A stretch of 5,486 nt of DNA from Burkholderiaceae bacterium (GTDB taxonomy: Bacteria; Pseudomonadota; Gammaproteobacteria; Burkholderiales; Burkholderiaceae_E), in NCBI GenBank assembly GCA_023258775.1, contig JALQWJ010000116.1:1-5486 (forward strand), read 5' to 3'. A program made the position numbers and the translations under genes. How positions within the stretch are numbered: the first letter of the stretch is position 1; every line of letters begins with the position of its first letter. A model generated the notes under the pieces. That model saw only the letters and a program-made list of their open reading frames with translations. It did no database searches and was not told where the DNA came from. Below, piece by piece: positions 1-5,486 of this stretch.

Positions 1-465
1 ATCGTCGTTACTGGATTTGACAAGGACATGCACTGCGTCAAACTAAAACGTCGCGCAAGAGCAGAGATCTTGCGTATCAGGCCTGAAACACGCGAAGTCG
101 ATATTTGGATTGCCAACGCCGCGCAAAGCCTCCACCCCGTGGCAGGTCAAGGGCTTAATCTGGGACTGCGCGACGCGGCAGAACTCGCTCGTTGTCTTGT
201 TGATCTGCAGCAATCAATCCGCCACTGCGAGCGTTTACCAAGCGGCACGCTGATTGCCGCACTAAAACGATTTGAACAGCAAAGACAGCGAGATCGCTGG
301 TTGATGATGCAAATAACCGATCAACTGGCCAAACAAAGCAGCCGCTTTTGGTTTCAAGCACTGGCACCCCATGCGCTTAAGCTTGCCACCCAAGCCCCAC
401 TCAAACGATTAATCATGCAAACCTTTGCCTTCGGCCCTCGCGAGCCCTGGCCTTTGTTGCATTAG
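1..465 (+). CDS. UbiH/UbiF/VisC/COQ6-family FAD-dependent hydroxylase, C-terminal part (5' end outside window)
   Basis: This is the last 154 residues of a flavoprotein monooxygenase that hydroxylates the ring of ubiquinone precursors, probably at the inner face of the cytoplasmic membrane. The reading frame is open from base 1, so the gene starts upstream; the ATG at 28 is internal. The diagnostic part is the second FAD-binding motif at residues 38-58 of the fragment, with NAAQSLHP followed by GQGLNLGLRDA, which in this family contacts the FAD ribityl and pyrophosphate. A helical C-terminal tail follows, rich in basic and aromatic residues, as in UbiH homologues. One detail departs from the usual pattern: the Gly that normally precedes the Asn/Asp-Ala-Ala is Ala here (WIANAAQ). 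The residues before the motif (1-30) are unusually basic and match the family poorly by eye. Which hydroxylation step it performs (UbiH, UbiF or UbiI type) cannot be decided from this fragment. The family call is secure; the exact member is not. Confidence 0.88.
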   Translation: MVVTGFDKDMHCVKLKRRARAEILRIRPETREVDIWIANAAQSLHPVAGQGLNLGLRDAAELARCLVDLQQSIRHCERLPSGTLIAALKRFEQQRQRDRWLMMQITDQLAKQSSRFWFQALAPHALKLATQAPLKRLIMQTFAFGPREPWPLLH

Positions 466-479
466 GGCACATTCGAGCT

Positions 480-488
480 TGTTATGAT
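480..488 (+). promoter_or_regulatory. Possible extended -10 promoter element before dusB
   Basis: The bases TGTTATGAT fit the extended -10 pattern TGn followed by a hexamer with five of six matches to TATAAT. No good -35 element lies 16-18 bases upstream (the 17-base position reads CATTAG), which is tolerated by extended -10 promoters. Transcription would start near 495, giving a leader of about 28 bases before the dusB ATG at 523. It sits in the short gap after the hydroxylase stop codon. This is inferred from motif match only. Confidence 0.3.
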
Positions 489-522
489 CAAGCAATGCAA
501 CACGAAGGCCTTGCAGTCAACA

Positions 523-1617
523 ATGACTTTGAACCCACTCAAAATTGGTCCTTACAAGATTGACCATCAGGTCCTCGTTGCACCCATGGCTGGCGTCACT
601 GACCGACCTTACCGGCAACTGTGCCGAGCTTACGGTGCAGCCTATGCTGTCTCGGAGATGGCTGCCTCGAACCCGGCGCTGTGGAAGAGTGTCAAGACCT
701 CTCAGCGACTAAATCACAAGGGCGAACCGGCACCGATTGCCGTTCAACTGGCAGGCGCGAACCCTGCAATGATGGCCGAAGCAGCCCGCTTCAACGCCGA
801 CCGAGGCGCACAAATCATCGACATCAATATGGGCTGTCCAGCTAAGAAAGTCTGCGCGCTTGCGGCAGGCTCTGCCCTGATGGGTCAAGAAAGCCTTGCG
901 CTAAGTATCGTGGATGCGGTGCTCGAGGCCTTGGCGCACCGTCGCGAGCCTGTGCCAGTCACGGTAAAGATGCGTACTGGTCTTTGCACGGCAAACCGCA
1001 ATGTGCGCAGTCTTGCCCTCGCCATGCAATCGCTTGGTGTATCCATGATTGTTGTTCACGGACGCACCCGTGAACAAGGCTTCGCTGGTGAGGCGGAGTA
1101 CGAAAGCATCCGACAGGTGAAGGAAGCGCTGTCAATCCCGGTGGTTGCCAATGGTGATATCGACACACCAAACAAAGCGCGCGAGGTGCTGGCTCAAACG
1201 GGCTGCGATGCCGTCATGGTAGGCAGGGCAGCACTTGGAAAGCCATGGCTCTTTGCACAAATTGCAGCTGACCTCAATGGCCAGGGGCAGCTTGCTGAAC
1301 CAAGTCTGGAAAGCCTGAGGGAGCCGATGAAGGCACATTTTGAGGATCATTTAAGTTTTTATGGCGAAGCAAGCGGACTGCGAAGCATCCGAAAGCATGT
1401 TGCCTGGTTTCTGCCTCAGTGGGTCCGGCTGAGCGGTTTACAGCAGGTCAATGATCTGCCGGCACCGATCTGGGCGGAAGACGCGGTGCAGCACTTCTAC
1501 CGAATTGACTCATCTGCCGCACAATCTGACTTTCTCGACCGTTGCTTTAGCCAACTGATCAACCAAGATAAGCCGCTTAAGCCACTTTTGACGCAAGCCT
1601 GGCCGATTGCAGCCTAA
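523..1617 (+). CDS. dusB: tRNA-dihydrouridine synthase B
   Basis: This FMN enzyme uses NADPH to reduce specific uridines in the tRNA D-loop to dihydrouridine. Numbered from the ATG at 523 (364 residues), the TIM-barrel start APMAGVTDRP is at 20-29, SEM at 44-46, and NMGCPAKKV contains the catalytic Cys105. KMRTG gives Lys149, VHGRT gives His179, and NGDI (210-213) and GRAALGKPW (234-242) are the phosphate-binding loops for FMN. The C-terminal tRNA-binding helical domain contains RKHVAWFL (290-297), matching E. coli DusB RKHVSWYL. The AGSAL signature after the active-site loop fits DusB better than DusA or DusC. An in-frame ATG at 484 would add 13 residues that match nothing in the family and lies inside the possible -10 element, so 523 is preferred; a GAAGG at 504-508 is a rather distant ribosome-binding site. 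The protein runs somewhat past the E. coli C-terminus. It is followed 52 bases later by fis, the classic dusB-fis pairing. Confidence 0.95.
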   Translation: MTLNPLKIGPYKIDHQVLVAPMAGVTDRPYRQLCRAYGAAYAVSEMAASNPALWKSVKTSQRLNHKGEPAPIAVQLAGANPAMMAEAARFNADRGAQIIDINMGCPAKKVCALAAGSALMGQESLALSIVDAVLEALAHRREPVPVTVKMRTGLCTANRNVRSLALAMQSLGVSMIVVHGRTREQGFAGEAEYESIRQVKEALSIPVVANGDIDTPNKAREVLAQTGCDAVMVGRAALGKPWLFAQIAADLNGQGQLAEPSLESLREPMKAHFEDHLSFYGEASGLRSIRKHVAWFLPQWVRLSGLQQVNDLPAPIWAEDAVQHFYRIDSSAAQSDFLDRCFSQLINQDKPLKPLLTQAWPIAA

Positions 1618-1669
1618 ATGCCGGTAGCATTGCGATCTACCCAAGGCAGGAAACAAAGAGAAGAAGGCC

Positions 1670-1930
1670 ATGAACCAAGCCAAGAGCAATCCAATGGCAC
1701 TTGCGGTTGAGCAGAGTTTAGAGCGCTACTTTGCCGATCTAGAGGGGGCAAGGCCGGCTGGTATTTACGACATGGTTATTCTGACCGTCGAAAAACCGAT
1801 GTTGCAGCGTGTCATGCTTGAGGCTAAGGGTAATCAGCTTCGCGCATCCGAAATGCTAGGCATTAACCGCAATACCTTACGCAAGAAATTACAACAACAC
1901 GGCTTACTCACCAAGCCTTCAGCAGCATAG
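1670..1930 (+). CDS. fis: Fis family DNA-binding nucleoid protein (short form without N-terminal arm)
   Basis: Fis is a homodimeric nucleoid protein that bends DNA and regulates rRNA and growth-phase genes. The 86-residue product has the four-helix core from about residue 8 and a C-terminal helix-turn-helix at about 55-79, with GNQLRASEMLGINR then NTLRKKLQQHGLL, nearly the same as E. coli Fis (INRGTLRKKL). Only seven residues precede the Pro that aligns with E. coli Pro26, so the beta-hairpin arm that E. coli Fis uses to activate DNA invertases is absent, as in other betaproteobacterial Fis proteins. The tail TKPSAA is a short extra. The start is supported by a long purine run (1648-1667), although the best GAAGG match is only two bases from the ATG, so a slightly earlier part of the run (AGAG) is the likelier pairing site. 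An internal ATG at 1694 would cut into the first helix. It is probably cotranscribed with dusB. Confidence 0.95.
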   Translation: MNQAKSNPMALAVEQSLERYFADLEGARPAGIYDMVILTVEKPMLQRVMLEAKGNQLRASEMLGINRNTLRKKLQQHGLLTKPSAA

Positions 1931-1954
1931 TCCAAGATACAGGTCTGCTAAGAA

Positions 1955-3595
1955 ATGCTTCCTATTCGTCGCGCATTGCTTTCAGTCTCAGACAAACAAG
2001 GTCTGCCCGAACTCGCCAAAGGTCTCGTCGCACTTGGCGTCGAACTGATCAGCACTGGTGGTACGGCCACGATGCTTCAGGAACTTGGTTTGCCTGTCAC
2101 CGAGGTCAGTGCACTGACTTCGTTTCCTGAGATGCTCGATGGCCGGGTCAAAACCCTTCATCCCAAAGTCCATGCAGGATTACTTGCCCGCAAAAACAAC
2201 GACCGTCATATGGAAAGCCTGCAGGCCCAAGGCATTCAAACCATTGATTTATTGGTCGTTAACCTTTATCCCTTTGAGCAAACAATCGCGAAAACTGATT
2301 GCACACTCGAGGACGCGATCGAGCAAATCGACATCGGCGGCCCAGCCATGCTGCGATCTGCGGCAAAGAACTGGCAGAGCGTGGCAGTGCTCACCCATCC
2401 CGAGCAGTACCAGGACCTGCTGAAAACCGTCTGCCTTGCCTTCACTGAACATGGCTACGCCGGCCTTAGCGACCGCCAGCGCTTTGCACTCGCCGTAAGC
2501 GCTTTTGAGCGGGTGAGTCAATACGATGCTGCGATTAGTAACTACCTTTCAACCCATCTAGCCTCGCAAGCCCTAGCGACCGCGCAAGCTAAAACGCCAG
2601 ATCAGCAAACCATCTTTCCCGGAGTTTTGATACAAAGCCTCATCAAGCTTCAGGATCTGCGCTACGGCGAAAACCCCCACCAGGCGGCTGCACTTTACCG
2701 CGACCCTTTGCCGGCACCCGGATCGCTCGTCACAGCGCAACAAAAACAGGGCAAGGAACTCTCTTTCAACAACCTCGCAGATGCTGATGCTGCTTGGGAA
2801 TGCGTTCGCGGCTTTAACGCTCCGACTTGCGTTATCGTTAAACATGCCAACCCCTGCGGTGTCGCCTCAGCGGGCAACTGCCTTGAGGCCTATGCAAAAG
2901 CATTTGCCTGTGATCCAACCAGCGCCTTTGGCGGCATCATTGCGTTTAATCGTGAACTCGACGAGCAAAGCGCGCTCGCAGTTTCACAGCAATTCGTGGA
3001 AGTTTTGATTGCACCAGGCTACAGCGCCAGCGCACTTGAAGTGCTTGCAGCCAAGGCCAATATTCGAGTCCTGGCGATCGATTGCAGCGCCGTTGGCAGC
3101 AAAACCACTGGCATTCAACATGACTTTCGCGACTTGGACATGAAGAGGATCGGATCGGGACTGCTCGTACAAAGCGCTGATCGTCATGAGCTTCAGGTGC
3201 AGGACTTGCGAGTCGTGACCAAGCGCGCGCCGAGCCCTGAGCAACTCGAGGACTTGTTGTTCGCCTGGCGGCTAGCCAGGTTCGTGAAGTCCAATGCGAT
3301 CGTCTTTTGCAAGAACCAGCAAAGTCTTGGCATTGGGGCGGGGCAAATGAGCAGACTTGACTCAGCCAGGATTGCCTCCATCAAATCCGAGGCAGCTAGG
3401 CTCAGCCTTGCAGGCTCGGTGGTGGCAAGCGACGCCTTTTTCCCCTTTCGGGACGGACTCGATGTCGTGATCAACGCGGGCGCTTGCGCGGTTATTCAAC
3501 CAGGCGGCTCTTTGCGCGATCAAGAAGTCATTCAAGCGGCCGATGAGCACGATATTACGATGGTCTTTACAGGGGTTCGGCATTTCCGGCACTGA
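1955..3595 (+). CDS. purH: Bifunctional AICAR formyltransferase / IMP cyclohydrolase
   Basis: PurH catalyses the last two steps of de novo purine synthesis in the cytosol: formyl transfer from 10-formyltetrahydrofolate to AICAR, then ring closure to IMP. The 546-residue protein has both domains. The N-terminal MGS-like cyclohydrolase domain (about 1-200) shows [16 protein letters not shown] (33-38), [14 protein letters not shown] (62-75) and NLYPFEQT. The C-terminal transformylase domain shows LRYGENPHQ (235-243), the catalytic Lys296-His297 in [25 protein letters not shown] (320-335), KSNAIV, GAGQMSR (461-467) and [10 protein letters not shown] (492-501). It ends in VRHFRH, as in E. coli. 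It is about 17 residues longer than E. coli PurH, partly through an insertion at about 376-392. The start matches E. coli [10 protein letters not shown] closely; a weak AGG (1941-1943) lies 11 bases before the ATG. It follows fis by 24 bases and its stop abuts ruvC, suggesting one transcript. Confidence 0.97.
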   Translation: MLPIRRALLSVSDKQGLPELAKGLVALGVELISTGGTATMLQELGLPVTEVSALTSFPEMLDGRVKTLHPKVHAGLLARKNNDRHMESLQAQGIQTIDLLVVNLYPFEQTIAKTDCTLEDAIEQIDIGGPAMLRSAAKNWQSVAVLTHPEQYQDLLKTVCLAFTEHGYAGLSDRQRFALAVSAFERVSQYDAAISNYLSTHLASQALATAQAKTPDQQTIFPGVLIQSLIKLQDLRYGENPHQAAALYRDPLPAPGSLVTAQQKQGKELSFNNLADADAAWECVRGFNAPTCVIVKHANPCGVASAGNCLEAYAKAFACDPTSAFGGIIAFNRELDEQSALAVSQQFVEVLIAPGYSASALEVLAAKANIRVLAIDCSAVGSKTTGIQHDFRDLDMKRIGSGLLVQSADRHELQVQDLRVVTKRAPSPEQLEDLLFAWRLARFVKSNAIVFCKNQQSLGIGAGQMSRLDSARIASIKSEAARLSLAGSVVASDAFFPFRDGLDVVINAGACAVIQPGGSLRDQEVIQAADEHDITMVFTGVRHFRH

Positions 3596-3597
3596 AG
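3594..3597 (+). promoter_or_regulatory. Candidate ribosome-binding site for ruvC overlapping the purH stop
   Basis: GAAG overlaps the purH TGA stop and lies 8 bases before a GTG (3606) but only 2 bases before the TTG (3600). It favours GTG on spacing, whereas homology favours TTG. A stronger AGGGG lies at 3571-3575 but is 24 bases from the TTG. Either way ruvC translation is probably coupled to termination on purH. Confidence 0.25.
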
Positions 3598-3599
3598 CT

Positions 3600-4124
3600 T
3601 TGCTTGTGCTTGGGATTGATCCAGGCTTGCGGCGCACCGGATTCGGTCTGGTCCGTCTCGAGTCAGGCCAGCAGCGCTGGGCGGGAAGTGGCACGATCCA
3701 GACCGGCGAGGGCCCAACTGCCGAACGCCTCGCAAGAATTGTCGAAGGAATCGATCAACTGATTCGAAGCTATCGACCCGATGAAGCCGCAGTCGAGGAA
3801 GTCTTCGTCAATGTCAACCCGCGATCAACGCTCTTGCTTGGCCAGGCGCGTGGTGCAGCGATCGCGGCGCTTGCCCTGCACAAGTTACCTGTGCATGAGT
3901 ATGCTGCGATGCAAATCAAGCAATCGATCGCCGGCCATGGTCGCGCGGCAAAAGCACAAATGCAATTCATGGTGCAAAGGCTGCTCTCGCTCGAGGGTAG
4001 TCCAACGCCGGATGCAGCCGACGCGCTTGCCTGCGCCCTCCATCACCTGCAATCGCGAAAACTTGGCGCATTACAGGCGCTGGGCTACGGACGCGGTCGG
4101 CTTCGATCCGGAAAAAAACGCTAA
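3600..4124 (+). CDS. ruvC: Crossover junction endodeoxyribonuclease RuvC
   Basis: RuvC is the dimeric, metal-dependent resolvase that makes paired nicks in Holliday junctions, acting with RuvAB. From a TTG start at 3600 the product is 174 residues (E. coli about 173) and begins MLVLGIDPGLRRTG, equivalent to MRILGIDPG-type starts. The four acidic catalytic residues then fall at Asp7 (GIDPG), Glu66 (AVEEVF), Asp138 and Asp141 (PDAADAL), exactly the numbering of the E. coli enzyme. LGQARGAAI (about 80-88) and the basic tail GRLRSGKKR also fit. Alternatives are GTG at 3606 (two residues shorter, better Shine-Dalgarno spacing) and ATG at 3543, which would add 19 non-conserved residues encoded within purH. 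The start is therefore uncertain while the identity is not. It begins five bases after the purH stop and is followed 46 bases later by ruvA. A run of seven A's lies just before its stop codon. Confidence 0.93.
   Translation: MLVLGIDPGLRRTGFGLVRLESGQQRWAGSGTIQTGEGPTAERLARIVEGIDQLIRSYRPDEAAVEEVFVNVNPRSTLLLGQARGAAIAALALHKLPVHEYAAMQIKQSIAGHGRAAKAQMQFMVQRLLSLEGSPTPDAADALACALHHLQSRKLGALQALGYGRGRLRSGKKR
4112..4118 (+). other. Seven-A homopolymer at the end of ruvC, possible slippage site
   Basis: A run of seven A's lies two codons before the ruvC stop, in phase GGA AAA AAA CGC TAA. A shift to the -1 frame here would bypass the stop and stay open for 18 codons, ending at TGA 4172-4174, which overlaps the ruvA ATG. 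The run is a direct observation; any use as a ribosomal or transcriptional slippage site is inference, and no clear stimulatory structure or upstream Shine-Dalgarno-like stimulator is seen. Confidence 0.2.
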
Positions 4125-4151
4125 ATCGGCCCCATAAAATCGGACCAATAA
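4123..4151 (+). repeat. Imperfect 15-base tandem repeat in the ruvC-ruvA gap
   Basis: Two copies of AAATCGGMCCMATAA (4123-4137 and 4137-4151) are spaced by 14 bases and share their junction base; they differ at 2 of 15 positions. The first copy starts in the ruvC stop codon. The function is unknown; it may be a small duplication that created the gap, or chance. Confidence 0.45.
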
Positions 4152-4156
4152 ACATT

Positions 4157-4162
4157 GATAAT
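4157..4162 (+). promoter_or_regulatory. Possible -10 hexamer directly before ruvA
   Basis: GATAAT matches five of six bases of TATAAT and lies 8 bases before the ruvA ATG. A start site about 7 bases downstream would make an mRNA that is leaderless or nearly so. The best-placed -35 candidate (ATAAAA, 17-base spacer) is weak at three of six matches. No LexA-type box is seen nearby. Confidence 0.2.
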
Positions 4163-4170
4163 AGACAACC

Positions 4171-4758
4171 ATGATCGGACGAATTCAAGGCATCCTGATC
4201 GAAAAATCGCCCCCCGCCGTCTTAGTCGACGTCCAAGGGGTGGGTTATCACATCGATGTCCCGATGAGCAGTTTTTATGACCTGCCTGCCCTTGGTGAAA
4301 AAGTCACGCTACTCACAGAATTTATCGTTCGCGAAGATGCTCAATTGCTTTACGGCTTTGTGAGCGCGCAAGAGCGCGATGCCTTTCGGTTATTGATCAA
4401 AATCTCAGGGGTAGGCCCGCGAACCGCCCTAAGCATTTTGTCGGGGCTGTCGGTTGAGGAGTTGGCACAGGCTGTTGCCGCCCAGGAAAGCGCACGACTT
4501 ACCCGGGTGCCCGGTATCGGCAAAAAGACCGCCGAAAGACTTTTGCTTGAATTGAAAGGAAAATTTGCCGCCACCCCGTCAATCAGCCAGCATCAAGCAC
4601 CTCGCGACGACTTGCTCGAGGTCCAGCGTGCTCTGATGGCATTGGGCTATTCGGAAAAAGAATCAGGCACAGCGCTGCAGACAATTTCACCAGGCGCCAG
4701 TGTTTCAGAAGGCATACGTCAGGCGCTTAAACAGCTCTCAAAAGGCTCGGCGCGATGA
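4171..4758 (+). CDS. ruvA: Holliday junction branch migration complex subunit RuvA
   Basis: RuvA is the junction-binding tetramer that loads and holds the RuvB motor on four-way DNA. The 195-residue protein begins MIGRIQG as in nearly all RuvA. Domain I is an OB fold (about 1-63) that includes VGYHI and the acidic pin Glu55-Asp56 in [11 protein letters not shown], the same positions as in E. coli. Domain II has two helix-hairpin-helix motifs, [13 protein letters not shown] (78-90) and [15 protein letters not shown] (110-124). A variable linker (about 132-146) leads to the RuvB-binding domain III with [17 protein letters not shown] (148-164). The length is close to the usual 190-205. No Shine-Dalgarno sequence is evident before the ATG, which is unusual compared with fis; translation may depend on coupling to ruvC or on a leaderless message. 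Its stop overlaps the ruvB start by 4 bases. Confidence 0.97.
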   Translation: MIGRIQGILIEKSPPAVLVDVQGVGYHIDVPMSSFYDLPALGEKVTLLTEFIVREDAQLLYGFVSAQERDAFRLLIKISGVGPRTALSILSGLSVEELAQAVAAQESARLTRVPGIGKKTAERLLLELKGKFAATPSISQHQAPRDDLLEVQRALMALGYSEKESGTALQTISPGASVSEGIRQALKQLSKGSAR

Positions 4759-5486
4759 GCATTCAACACGATCAGCTAAGCGCCAGCCGCCTCATTACCC
4801 CGCAACCCCAAACGCCTCAAGAAGAGGCAATTGAGCGCGCCCTAAGGCCAAAAACCCTCAATGATTATGTGGGGCAGGCTCGAATCAGAGAGCAACTCGG
4901 TATTTTCATTCAAGCCGCTAGGCAGCGCGACGAACCGCTTGATCATGTTTTGCTCTTTGGCCCGCCTGGGCTCGGTAAAACAACGCTAGCCCATATTCTG
5001 GCCCAGGAAATGGGGGTTAATTTGCGTCAGACCTCCGGGCCTGTGCTCGAGCGGGCGGGCGATCTTGCAGCGCTCTTAACCAACCTCGAGCGCCACGATG
5101 TGCTTTTTATCGACGAGATCCACCGTCTTTCGCCGGTTGTCGAAGAGATTCTTTATCCGGCACTTGAGGATTATCAGATTGACATCATGATCGGTGAAGG
5201 TCCTGCGGCTCGTTCGATCAAACTCGATTTACAACCCTTCACGCTGGTTGGTGCAACCACGCGAGCCGGTATGCTGACCAATCCGCTTCGTGATCGATTT
5301 GGTATCGTTTCAAGATTAGAATTTTATAATGTTACTGATCTAACAAGTATTGTCGTGCGTTCTGCAGGTCTGCTCAAGGCAAGAACTGACGAGGCCGGCG
5401 CGCGCGAGATTGCAGCACGCTCGCGAGGCACACCGCGTATTGCCAATCGCCTTCTTCGCCGGGTACGTGATTTTGCCCAAGTAAGA
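4755..5486 (+). CDS. ruvB: Holliday junction branch migration ATPase RuvB, N-terminal part (3' end outside window)
   Basis: RuvB is the hexameric AAA+ motor that drives branch migration with RuvA. The window holds 244 of roughly 340-350 residues with no stop, so the end lies to the right. The order is the RuvB N-terminus [13 protein letters not shown] (29-41), Walker A GPPGLGKT (69-76), Walker B LFIDEIH (117-123), the RuvA-contacting beta-hairpin region around [16 protein letters not shown] (139-154), sensor I GATTRAG (166-172), the arginine finger in RDRFG (Arg181, equivalent to E. coli Arg174) and the sensor II helix [12 protein letters not shown] (225-236). All are intact; the winged-helix DNA-binding domain is beyond the edge. 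The ATG overlaps the ruvA stop as ATGA, typical of translational coupling that keeps RuvA and RuvB in balance. Codons at about 5309-5350 are strikingly AT-rich although the protein there remains conserved. Confidence 0.97.
   Translation, partial: MSIQHDQLSASRLITPQPQTPQEEAIERALRPKTLNDYVGQARIREQLGIFIQAARQRDEPLDHVLLFGPPGLGKTTLAHILAQEMGVNLRQTSGPVLERAGDLAALLTNLERHDVLFIDEIHRLSPVVEEILYPALEDYQIDIMIGEGPAARSIKLDLQPFTLVGATTRAGMLTNPLRDRFGIVSRLEFYNVTDLTSIVVRSAGLLKARTDEAGAREIAARSRGTPRIANRLLRRVRDFAQVR

Noticed and set aside
17..22. Perfect TTGACA -35-like hexamer near the left edge
   Set aside because: It lies in coding sequence and nothing resembling a -10 is found 16-18 bases downstream.
417..428. Short palindrome GCAAACCTTTGC upstream of the dusB promoter candidate
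   Set aside because: The arms are five bases within coding sequence, and the 12-base span does not fit the 15-base Fis site pattern; it is compatible with chance.
444..468. GCCCT/AGGGC hairpin around the hydroxylase stop codon
   Set aside because: It has five good pairs plus possible G-U pairs, a long loop and no following T tract, so it is not a convincing terminator.
1588..1593. TTGACG -35-like hexamer at the end of dusB as a fis promoter
   Set aside because: The best downstream -10 candidates match three or fewer of six bases and the spacing is 20 or more.
1623..1641. Inverted repeat GGTAG/CTACC in the dusB-fis gap
   Set aside because: A stem of only five pairs with a nine-base loop and no T run after it does not support a terminator or operator call.
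2139..2423. Second forward frame of 94 codons inside purH
   Set aside because: It is fully contained in the conserved cyclohydrolase domain and its product has no recognisable motif; it is a shadow of purH.
3362..3694. Antisense open frame of 110 codons opposite the purH-ruvC junction
   Set aside because: It lies opposite two strongly conserved genes, the translation shows no recognisable domain, and such open frames are common opposite genes of moderate GC.
3781..4137. Overlapping forward frame of 118 codons within ruvC
   Set aside because: It is out of frame with the catalytic motifs of RuvC, and its serine- and arginine-rich composition is typical of shifted reading.
3590..4171. SOS (LexA) control of ruvC or ruvAB
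   Set aside because: I looked for CTGT-N8-ACAG type boxes upstream of ruvC and ruvA and saw none.

Overview
The window is a compact stretch of bacterial housekeeping chromosome, all on the + strand, with seven genes and almost no non-coding DNA (no gap above about 60 bases). The order is the 3' end of a UbiH/UbiF-type FAD hydroxylase gene, dusB, fis, purH, ruvC, ruvA and the 5' part of ruvB. Protein motifs, the short Fis that lacks the N-terminal arm, moderate GC and the purH-ruvC linkage (instead of the yebC-ruvC linkage of gammaproteobacteria) all point to a betaproteobacterium, most likely in the order Burkholderiales. The genus cannot be read from the sequence alone.

Layout. Positions 1-465 hold the C-terminal part of a flavin monooxygenase of ubiquinone synthesis. 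A possible extended -10 promoter (480-488) then leads into dusB (tRNA dihydrouridine synthase), followed 52 bases later by fis (nucleoid protein) and 24 bases later by purH (last two steps of IMP synthesis). ruvC starts right at the purH stop, probably with a non-ATG codon. ruvA follows after a 46-base gap that contains an imperfect tandem repeat and a -10-like hexamer. ruvB overlaps the ruvA stop by 4 bases (ATGA) and runs off the right edge.

How the genes work together. RuvA, RuvB and RuvC form the branch-migration and resolution machine for Holliday junctions. dusB-fis is a widely conserved pair tied to growth rate and translation, and PurH supplies purine nucleotides, so the cluster as a whole fits growth and DNA-maintenance functions. 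All catalytic motifs I could check are intact, and I see no mobile element, CRISPR array, RNA gene, phage gene or pseudogene.

I find no convincing undescribed system here. The items most worth a second look are small-scale: a 7-A run at the end of ruvC whose -1 frame stays open and stops in an ATGA overlap with the ruvA start, the missing Shine-Dalgarno sequence and the -10-like hexamer just before ruvA, the start codons of ruvC and dusB, and a sharply AT-rich patch inside ruvB.
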